In this document: positions 1 through 5,318 of the stretch, one piece after another
Numbering within the stretch: the first letter of the stretch is position 1
How the letters are laid out: the number at the start of each line of letters is the position of its first letter
Source of the DNA: Pontimonas sp.
Lineage (GTDB): Bacteria > Actinomycetota > Actinomycetes > Actinomycetales > Microbacteriaceae
Assembly (NCBI GenBank): GCA_023263045.1
Contig: JALQXU010000047.1
Span: 1 to 6,713 of the forward strand
Reading direction: 5' to 3'
DNA: 6,713 nt
The notes under the pieces: model-generated
Databases searched by the model: none
Seen by the model: only the letters and a program-made list of their open reading frames with translations
Told to the model about the DNA's origin: nothing
Position numbers and translations under genes: made by a program

Positions 1-2
1 CG

Positions 3-686
3 GAGGCACCTATTCCCATTGGGTCCCAGGTGTTGCAGATTACGGGCTACGACGAGGACGGGAACCTGACCGTTGTGGATATGCCGGTCAATATTGCTCA
101 AGGCCCCATCGTCCCAGAACCCAACCGGGATGCTGGTGCCTTGCCGGATCTGGGCCCAGGACGTTCGTTAGCGACATCAGCAGGATCACCTGTTGAAGTG
201 GCGGTGGTCGCATTGCCAGCAGAACGGTCAGTCGTGGTTGGTGACGGGTTGTGGGAGATGACCGTGGAAGTTGATGATGAGCGTGCGGGAATTGAGGGCG
301 GATCGGAGTTCCCCGTTATTCGGATGGAGCAATCCTCTGTTGCTTCAGCCTATGGTAGGGGCTTCCAACCTGGAACGACGGCGAGCGTGTGGATGTTCTC
401 TGATCCGACACTGATGGCAACCGTCGTGGTTTCAGACGATGGGTCCTTCACGACAGAGTTCCTTGTGGACCCGCAATTCCTGTCGGCTGGTGAGCACACC
501 TTGCAGATTCAAGGAGTTGGCGAAGACGGGTTCATCAAGGCCGCGAACTTGGGTGTCTTGGTTGAGGAGCCTGTCGTATTGACATCGGATTCAGCGTCGG
601 GCTTGTTGTGGTGGGTTGTTGGCGCTTTCATGGCTGCCCTCTTTGTGATGGTTTTGTTGCTGGCGAGGCGTCGGCGGTCCAGCTAG
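3..686 (+). CDS. Membrane-anchored repeat surface protein, C-terminal part (5' end outside window)
   Basis: The frame is open from base 3, so this is the last 227 residues of a longer protein; the GTG at 30 is an internal codon and not a convincing start. The visible part begins with the tail of one beta-rich module, passes through a Pro/Gly-rich linker, and contains one further module ending in a DGSF...GEHTLQIQG segment typical of large actinobacterial secreted proteins. It finishes with a hydrophobic helix coded at about 600-665 and a short Arg-rich tail (RRRRSS), which is a stop-transfer anchor. No LPXTG motif precedes the helix, so sortase attachment is not supported and simple membrane anchoring is more likely. 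The signal peptide would lie upstream of the window. The function is unknown; an adhesin or cell-envelope role is a guess. It converges with the DUF3039 gene. Confidence 0.8.
   Translation, partial: EAPIPIGSQVLQITGYDEDGNLTVVDMPVNIAQGPIVPEPNRDAGALPDLGPGRSLATSAGSPVEVAVVALPAERSVVVGDGLWEMTVEVDDERAGIEGGSEFPVIRMEQSSVASAYGRGFQPGTTASVWMFSDPTLMATVVVSDDGSFTTEFLVDPQFLSAGEHTLQIQGVGEDGFIKAANLGVLVEEPVVLTSDSASGLLWWVVGAFMAALFVMVLLLARRRRSS
21..95 (+). repeat. Tail of a protein-level repeat module (partner copy at 489-563)
   Basis: The 25 residues coded here align without gaps to the 25 residues coded at 489-563. Nine positions are identical, including the LQI, EDG and flanking Gly residues. This indicates that the protein is built from tandem modules, of which the window shows one module and the end of the one before. 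The similarity is at protein level and is too diverged to be a DNA repeat. Confidence 0.6.
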
Positions 687-701
687 GCTTCTGCGTTTTG
701 A

Positions 702-717
702 CCGGCACTCCAGCCGG
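702..717 (+). terminator. Weak hairpin between convergent genes
   Basis: CCGGC at 702-706 and GCCGG at 713-717 form a perfect 5-bp GC stem with a 6-base loop, 16 bases past the surface-protein stop codon. Only a short ATTT follows on the plus strand and no U-run follows on the minus strand. It may help terminate one or both converging transcripts but is too weak to call firmly. Confidence 0.3.
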
Positions 718-773
718 ATTTGCGGTGAGAGGCGCCGAGCACACGCTTCCGCCACATTCCGAGCAAATTTCAA

Positions 774-1031
774 CTACTCGTCGCGAAGTGTTTCGTAAAT
801 CTCTTTACAGGTCGGGCAGACCGGGAACTTTTCCGGGTCGCGGCCCGGAACCCAGACTTTCCCACACAGCGCGATAACGGGTTTGCCCGACAGCGCGCTC
901 TTGAGAATCTTGTCCTTCTTCACATAGTGCGAATAGCGATCGTGGTCACCGTCTTCGACCTGCTCCTCGTTGAGCAGTTTCTCGAGTTCACGATCGAGAA
1001 CATCGGTGGTTCCCTCGGTGTCTTGGCTCAT
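774..1031 (-). CDS. DUF3039 family protein, small putative metal-binding protein
   Basis: An 85-residue acidic-then-basic protein of the DUF3039 family, which I recognise from the C-terminal block containing VIALCGKVWVPGRDP and the following CPTC. No biochemical function is established that I know of. Cys56, Cys72 and Cys75, with His30 or His35 as a possible fourth ligand, would suit a small zinc-ribbon-like site; this is inference. The ATG at 1031 was chosen because the recognisable protein begins there and a TACCAT -10 box lies 6 nt upstream, suggesting a leaderless start. An upstream extension in the same frame would run into pncB and looks non-coding. It follows pncB on the same strand after a 22-base gap, so it may be read both from pncB and from its own promoter. 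Confidence 0.85.
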   Translation of the reverse strand: MSQDTEGTTDVLDRELEKLLNEEQVEDGDHDRYSHYVKKDKILKSALSGKPVIALCGKVWVPGRDPEKFPVCPTCKEIYETLRDE

Positions 1032-1037
1032 AGTCCT

Positions 1038-1043
1038 ATGGTA
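1038..1043 (-). promoter_or_regulatory. Putative -10 box for the DUF3039 gene
   Basis: Read on the minus strand the sequence is TACCAT followed by AGGACT and then the ATG at 1031. A 6-nt gap from -10 box to start codon fits a leaderless transcript. AGGA is present but only 2 nt from the ATG, too close for normal ribosome binding. No good -35 box was seen. Confidence 0.4.
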
Positions 1044-1053
1044 ATCCGGTCTT

Positions 1054-2346
1054 TCAGATGACTCGGGTGGGGATAGCGGGCTCACCAGCGCTGAGGGAAA
1101 ACCCCGATGGTGGCAGCTCTGAAATTGCATTGCGGTGGTGATTACGGGCCGCCTTAACCGCCTCGTGTGCTGCCGAGGCCGCGGTGGGCTCGCCATGGGT
1201 CATGAAAGCAGTGACGAGTTCCCTGGCGCTCTGTGGCGGGGAGAAGCCTGGATCGGTGCTGATGATTTCCTCGCTCGCGGTACCGCCCGGCACGTCGCGG
1301 AACGCGTCTTTCTTACCGCCCGGGTTTCCTTTCAGAGAGCTTCGCTTCGCCACGGAGACGAAGTCACCCTCATCGGAGGTCCTGGAAACCAGTTTGTAGA
1401 CAAGGCCCACCGCTGGTGCTCCAGAGCCCGTCACCACACTCGTTCCCACTCCAAAGACATCCACGGGAGCGCCCCGCAGGCCTGCAATCGTGTGCTCGTT
1501 GAGGTCGTTGGTCACCACAATCTTGGTTTCTGTGGCCCCGAGGGCATCCAATTGCTCCCGGACTGAGCGAACCACGATGGGTAGATCACCCGAGTCGATG
1601 CGGACGGCCCCCAGTTGTGTTCCCGCAACCGTGATGGCGGTGTTCACGCCCGCTTCGATATCGAACGTGTCGACCAGGAGAGTGGTCCCCACCCCCATGG
1701 CCTCGATTTGTGCGGAGAAGGCTTCCTCCTCGGAATCGTGCAAGAGGGTGAAGGAGTGTGCTGCGGTTCCCCTGGTCGGAATCCCAAAGCTTCGGCCAGC
1801 CTCCAGATTGCTGGTGGCATCAAAGCCCGCGATATAGGCCGCTCGGGCGGCGGCCACCGCGGCGCTCTCGTTGGCTCGCCGGGCACCCATCTCGATGAGT
1901 GTTCTCGAGTCAGCGGCCTGCACCATACGACTGGCCGCACTCGCTACAGCGCAGTCGTAGTTGAGAACACTCAAAATGAGGGTTTCCAAGAGCACTGCCT
2001 CCTGAAACTCCCCTTCAACCCGCAGAATCGGGGAACCCGGGAAATAGAGCTCCCCCTCGGCATAGCCGTGGATCGATCCGCTAAAGCGATAGGCCTCCAG
2101 CCAATCCACGGTGTCCGCGGACACAATTCCGTTGTCCCTCAGAAACGCCAGTTCACTCGCCCCAAAACGAAACTCCTGGATGGCCTCCACCAGTCGCGCT
2201 GTCCCCGCGACCACTCCGTAGCGCCTGCCCTGGGGCAAATGCCGGGCAAAAACCTCAAACACCGCACTGCGTTCACCCCGACCCGACTTCCGGGCGGCAT
2301 CCACCATGGTCAGCTCATAGTGGTCGGTCAACAAGGCGGTAGACAC
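1054..2346 (-). CDS. pncB: Nicotinate phosphoribosyltransferase
   Basis: The protein (430 residues) joins nicotinate to PRPP, with ATP hydrolysis, to give nicotinate mononucleotide in the Preiss-Handler NAD salvage pathway (EC 6.3.4.21), in the cytoplasm. Family hallmarks are visible: an N-terminal STALLTDHYELTM block at residues 2-14, the MGARRA segment near 153-158, the GTAAHS loop at about 193-198 whose His197 should be the phosphorylated catalytic histidine, and a DSGD motif at 251-254 in the PRPP-binding barrel. Length suits the actinobacterial family. The GTG at 2346 is preferred over the GTG at 2376, because homologs begin at the STALLTD block and a TAGGCT -10 box ends exactly 7 nt before 2346. 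The alternative start would add 10 residues (RLNGRLW-like) without a ribosome binding site. It is transcribed divergently from the photolyase gene and is followed by the DUF3039 gene. Confidence 0.95.
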   Translation of the reverse strand: MSTALLTDHYELTMVDAARKSGRGERSAVFEVFARHLPQGRRYGVVAGTARLVEAIQEFRFGASELAFLRDNGIVSADTVDWLEAYRFSGSIHGYAEGELYFPGSPILRVEGEFQEAVLLETLILSVLNYDCAVASAASRMVQAADSRTLIEMGARRANESAAVAAARAAYIAGFDATSNLEAGRSFGIPTRGTAAHSFTLLHDSEEEAFSAQIEAMGVGTTLLVDTFDIEAGVNTAITVAGTQLGAVRIDSGDLPIVVRSVREQLDALGATETKIVVTNDLNEHTIAGLRGAPVDVFGVGTSVVTGSGAPAVGLVYKLVSRTSDEGDFVSVAKRSSLKGNPGGKKDAFRDVPGGTASEEIISTDPGFSPPQSARELVTAFMTHGEPTAASAAHEAVKAARNHHRNAISELPPSGFSLSAGEPAIPTRVI

Positions 2347-2353
2347 GCCCCAA

Positions 2354-2359
2354 AGCCTA
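2354..2359 (-). promoter_or_regulatory. Putative -10 box for leaderless pncB
   Basis: On the minus strand TAGGCT is followed by TTGGGGC and then the GTG start at 2346, a 7-nt gap expected if transcription starts at the start codon. With a 17-bp spacer its -35 would fall at 2377-2382, on top of the -10 box of the divergent photolyase gene. No clear -35 consensus is present. Confidence 0.45.
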
Positions 2360-2377
2360 CCGTTCAGCCTTTCCACC

Positions 2378-2383
2378 TACACT
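2378..2383 (+). promoter_or_regulatory. Putative -10 box for leaderless photolyase gene
   Basis: TACACT is followed by GGCGGAA and then the ATG at 2391, again a 7-nt gap. No properly spaced Shine-Dalgarno sequence is present, so a leaderless mRNA is likely. The matching -35 position, 2355-2360, overlaps the pncB -10 box; it does not match the consensus well. Confidence 0.45.
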
Positions 2384-2390
2384 GGCGGAA

Positions 2391-3881
2391 ATGTCGCAGA
2401 AGCTTCCCCGCATCCTCTTCGCGGACCAGTTGGGTCCGCATTTCGTGGAGGACCAGGACGTCATCATTCCCGAAGTTTTAGGGCCCTTTCGGCGGCGCCG
2501 ATACCACCGGCAAAAAGCACACCTGATCCTGTCCGCGCTGCGCCACAGGGCCCAGGAACTGGGGGAGCGCGCCACAGTGCTCCAGGACGAGACCTACCAC
2601 GACGTGTTGGATGGGCTGGATGCCAGTGTGGTCAACCCCACATCCTGGGGTCTTCGCGCCCTGGTGTCTGATTTGTCTACAAACGCGGACATTGAGGTGC
2701 ACCCCTCGAGGGGTTTTGTGGCCAGTGAGGCGGAGTTTCACGCGTGGGCGTCGGGGCAGTCCAAGCGCTTGCTGATGGAGAACTTTTATCGTCACCAACG
2801 CACAGAGACCGGCTACCTGATGGTCCCCGATGCCAAGGGCGGAGTGGAACCAGAGGGTGGCCGGTTCAATTTCGACCACGACAACCGTGAGGCCCCACCG
2901 AAGAATCAGGACACCTTGGGGGTGGAAGCGCCCTGGTATCCGGTGGAGGACGATATCGATCGCGAGGTCCGCGACTACCTCGACCATCTCGAGGCCACCG
3001 AGGGTATCCAGTTCGTCGGTGCGGACGGTCCCAGGCTTTTCCCCGCGACTCGCGCAGAAGCCCTCGAAGCGCTGGAGCACTTTGTCACCACGAGATTGGC
3101 AACGTTTGGTCCCCACGAGGACGCCGCCATGGTGGGGGACTGGGCGATGTCCCACTCCCTGCTCTCTCCCGCACTGAACCTGGGACTGCTCGACCCCACC
3201 GAAGTCATCGAGCGAGTGCTCGTTGCGTATCACGATGGTGGAGTGGGTCTCTCCAGTGCAGAGGGTTTTATCCGCCAGGTGATGGGGTGGAGGGACTGGG
3301 TGTGGCACCTGTATTGGCACCTGGGACCGGATTTCACGGGGCAGAACTATCTGAACCACCAAACACCCCTGCCTGCGTGGTGGCTGGAGCTCGATGCCAC
3401 CGATATTCGCTCGCGATGCATCGCTCAGGTGTTGGGTGAAGTCCACACCAGAGGCTGGACCCACCACATCAACCGCCTCATGGTGTTGGGAAGCTTCGCC
3501 CTCCAGCGGGGCTTTAATCCGCGGGAGCTCAATGACTGGTTTGTCGATGTCTTTGTTGATGGAACGCCGTGGGTGATGCCGGCGAACGTTATCGGGATGT
3601 CCCAGTACGCCGACGGGGGTCAGGTTGCCACCAAGCCCTACACCTCAGGCGGGGCATACCTGAACACCATGACCAACTATTGCGGCTCGTGCGCATTCAA
3701 GCCCTCAGTCCGAGTAGGGGACACCGCGTGTCCCATGACCGCGGGGTACTGGAATTTTCTGCATGGCCACCAGGACGCATTGCGGGGAAACCATCGCCTG
3801 TCGAAACCCCTTGCCGGTCTCAAGCGACTGAGCGATCTCGATCAAGTTCTCGAGCAAGAATCATCCCGCAGCGAGTACTAG
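2391..3881 (+). CDS. phrB: FeS-type bacterial cryptochrome/(6-4) photolyase, PhrB family
   Basis: A 496-residue member of the deoxyribodipyrimidine photolyase-related family (FeS-BCP; Agrobacterium PhrB, Rhodobacter CryB). Characterised members bind FAD, a lumazine antenna and a [4Fe-4S] cluster, and PhrB repairs UV (6-4) photoproducts using light. The N-terminal antenna domain starts at LPRILFADQLGPH (residues 5-17). In the C-terminal helical domain, four cysteines, Cys343, Cys431, Cys434 and Cys447, have spacings of 88, 3 and 13 residues, matching the cluster ligands of PhrB as I recall them. The paired histidines His358-His359 (THHINRLM) match the histidine pair needed for (6-4) repair. 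Length is close to PhrB (about 507). The ATG at 2391 fits the antenna-domain start and a leaderless promoter. The gene is divergent from pncB and 75 bases upstream of murL. Repair versus signalling function cannot be settled from sequence; the family call is very secure. Confidence 0.93.
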   Translation: MSQKLPRILFADQLGPHFVEDQDVIIPEVLGPFRRRRYHRQKAHLILSALRHRAQELGERATVLQDETYHDVLDGLDASVVNPTSWGLRALVSDLSTNADIEVHPSRGFVASEAEFHAWASGQSKRLLMENFYRHQRTETGYLMVPDAKGGVEPEGGRFNFDHDNREAPPKNQDTLGVEAPWYPVEDDIDREVRDYLDHLEATEGIQFVGADGPRLFPATRAEALEALEHFVTTRLATFGPHEDAAMVGDWAMSHSLLSPALNLGLLDPTEVIERVLVAYHDGGVGLSSAEGFIRQVMGWRDWVWHLYWHLGPDFTGQNYLNHQTPLPAWWLELDATDIRSRCIAQVLGEVHTRGWTHHINRLMVLGSFALQRGFNPRELNDWFVDVFVDGTPWVMPANVIGMSQYADGGQVATKPYTSGGAYLNTMTNYCGSCAFKPSVRVGDTACPMTAGYWNFLHGHQDALRGNHRLSKPLAGLKRLSDLDQVLEQESSRSEY

Positions 3882-3893
3882 CGGACTCCCCAG

Positions 3894-3918
3894 ACCCCCG
3901 GGCGTAAGATGAGGGGGT
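3894..3918. promoter_or_regulatory. Inverted repeat enclosing a putative -10 box upstream of murL
   Basis: ACCCCC at 3894-3899 and GGGGGT at 3913-3918 are perfect inverted copies separated by 13 bases. The gap holds TAAGAT at 3905-3910, which fits a -10 box for a plus-strand promoter starting near 3917. The bases at the matching -35 position (3882-3887, CGGACT) agree only weakly with consensus. This could be an operator-like arrangement for murL-murD2 or a chance hairpin in the spacer. Confidence 0.35.
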
Positions 3919-3939
3919 TGCCGAGCGAGGTAATGACAC

Positions 3940-3946
3940 AGGAGGT
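3940..3946 (+). promoter_or_regulatory. Ribosome binding site that favours the murL start at 3957
   Basis: AGGAGGT is a full match to the Shine-Dalgarno core and lies about 10 nt before the ATG at 3957, slightly long but usable. The other in-frame candidates are the ATGs at 3909 and 3933 and the TTG at 3918. None has a properly spaced site, although TTG 3918 lies exactly 7 nt after the TAAGAT box and could be leaderless. Confidence 0.5.
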
Positions 3947-3956
3947 GTGGACTGCG

Positions 3957-5318
3957 ATGGTGTTGGATCCGTCCCTCTACACCGAATTTCGCTACGTAGG
4001 CGCTGATTTTTCCGCCGAGGATTTCAGTTTTTCGTTCCGATACGAGCTGGTCTCGCCTGAGGACACCCAGGAATTCACCGAGCGGATAGCGTTCACACCC
4101 GTCCGCGCGGAACACGAGGTGGATTGGCCTCGAGTTCGCTCGCTCGCCGTGATGCTGGGCGCCGTGTTGGGGATCAGCTACTACAAAGCCGCCGCTCCTT
4201 CCCGGTATGTGGTGGCCGTGGAGGGTATGACTCAGGAGGGAATCGATTATCTTCGCTCCGTCCTCCGCGAGGGTTTGGCTGAATACGCCTATCGCAACTC
4301 TTTCTCCGGTCTTCTCTCACCCGAGATTGTCCACGAAGCACCCGCGGCTGACGCATGGCCTGCTGAAACCCATCTGACACCGTCTGGCGATCCTTTGGTT
4401 CCTATCGGTGGTGGCAAAGATTCCGTGGTGACCGTTGAATTGTTGGCAGCGGCGCGAATGCACCCGGTTCAATTCGCGGTCAACCCCAACAAAATCATCT
4501 ACCGGGTGGGTCGGATCAAAGGCCACCCTGTTCTCGCCGCGACGAGGGAGCTCGATCCCAGGCTCCTCGAACTCAATGATCAGGGAGCTCTCAACGGTCA
4601 CGTTCCGGTGACCGCGATGAATTCCCTGATCGCCCTGGTTCAAGCACGGATCATCGGCCTCGGTCCGGTGGTGATGTCTCTCGAAGCGAGTGCGTCCGAG
4701 GCGACCCTCGAGTGGGAGGGCCATGAGGTCAATCACCAGTGGTCGAAATCGGAGGAAGCTGAGGGACTCCTGCAAGACATGCTGGGGCCTCAGGCGGGAC
4801 TCTCGGCTGGAGCTTACTTCTCGCTCCTGCGCCCCTACAGTGAAATTCAGATCGCGCGCTACTTTGCAGCCCTGCCGGAATATCACCCCGTGATTACCAG
4901 CTGTAATCGGGCGTTTCGGCAGGGTGTCGAGGATGCCAGATGGTGTGGCGAGTGCGATAAGTGTCGCTTCATCTTTTTGATCCTGAGCCCCTTCATTCCC
5001 TCCACCTCCCTCACGCGGATGTTTGCCGACAACCTTCTGGATAACCCCACTCAGGTGGAGGGCTATCGAGCGCTGCTGGGTCTTCACGAGCACCGACCCT
5101 TTGAGTGCGTGGGTGAGCAAGCCGAGTCACTGTTGAGCTTCACCTGGATTGCCCACCAAAGCGAGTGGTCGAAGAGCGCCGTCGTGACCGCGCTCACTCA
5201 GGAAATGCCGGAGCTCCTGCACCCCCACCCCGAGCTCGAGGACCGGGTACTGGGCGAGCGCCACGGCCGACTCCACCTCCCCGCACCCTTTGAAACACTG
5301 GGAAGCGTTCTTGCCTAA
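3957..5318 (+). CDS. murL: UDP-N-acetylmuramoyl-L-alanyl-L-glutamate epimerase
   Basis: MurL (453 residues from this start) inverts the terminal L-Glu of UDP-MurNAc-L-Ala-L-Glu to D-Glu, with ATP and Mg2+, in cytoplasmic peptidoglycan precursor synthesis (EC 5.1.1.23). I recognise it from the family pattern: an N-terminal FRYVG...FSFRYEL region, a VPIGGGKDSVV nucleotide-binding loop at about residues 148-158, and a cysteine cluster with Cys316, then Cys330, Cys333 and Cys336 in WCGECDKC. The GGGKDS loop resembles the PP-loop of N-type ATP pyrophosphatases, in keeping with an adenylation mechanism. The neighbour murD2 makes its substrate and overlaps it by 8 bases, which strongly supports the call. 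The start is uncertain: ATG 3957 has AGGAGGT upstream, while ATG 3909 would add 16 residues not needed by the domain. The photolyase gene lies 75 bases upstream on the same strand and may be co-transcribed. Confidence 0.88.
   Translation: MVLDPSLYTEFRYVGADFSAEDFSFSFRYELVSPEDTQEFTERIAFTPVRAEHEVDWPRVRSLAVMLGAVLGISYYKAAAPSRYVVAVEGMTQEGIDYLRSVLREGLAEYAYRNSFSGLLSPEIVHEAPAADAWPAETHLTPSGDPLVPIGGGKDSVVTVELLAAARMHPVQFAVNPNKIIYRVGRIKGHPVLAATRELDPRLLELNDQGALNGHVPVTAMNSLIALVQARIIGLGPVVMSLEASASEATLEWEGHEVNHQWSKSEEAEGLLQDMLGPQAGLSAGAYFSLLRPYSEIQIARYFAALPEYHPVITSCNRAFRQGVEDARWCGECDKCRFIFLILSPFIPSTSLTRMFADNLLDNPTQVEGYRALLGLHEHRPFECVGEQAESLLSFTWIAHQSEWSKSAVVTALTQEMPELLHPHPELEDRVLGERHGRLHLPAPFETLGSVLA

Noticed and set aside
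690..777. A minus-strand frame past the DUF3039 stop reads a zinc-ribbon-like CSECGGSVC, and another frame gives a short peptide ending near 684.
   Set aside because: No start codon with a ribosome binding site or leaderless promoter is available, the frames run into the antisense of the surface-protein gene, and the cysteines are probably chance. A missed tiny gene cannot be excluded.
1615..2481. A 288-codon open frame on the plus strand opposite pncB.
   Set aside because: It is antisense to a clear nicotinate phosphoribosyltransferase, its translation resembles no family, and it overlaps the start of the photolyase gene in another frame. It is a by-product of GC-rich codon use.
2478..3467. 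A 329-codon open frame on the minus strand opposite the photolyase gene.
   Set aside because: The plus-strand photolyase has all its family motifs across this region; the opposite frame has low-complexity, unrecognisable content.
2391..3881. Class I CPD photolyase or plant-like cryptochrome.
   Set aside because: The N-terminus, the four spaced cysteines and the HHINRLM segment belong to the FeS-type photolyase-related family, not to the classical photolyase family.
3894..3918. Reading the ACCCCC/GGGGGT inverted repeat as a rho-independent terminator of the photolyase gene.
   Set aside because: The loop is 13 bases, no T-run follows the stem, and a -10-like box lies in the loop, so a promoter-associated element or chance is more likely.
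4317..5120. A 267-codon open frame on the minus strand opposite murL.
   Set aside because: It lies entirely antisense to murL, whose motifs (GGGKDS and the cysteine cluster) fall within this stretch; nothing in its translation is recognisable.
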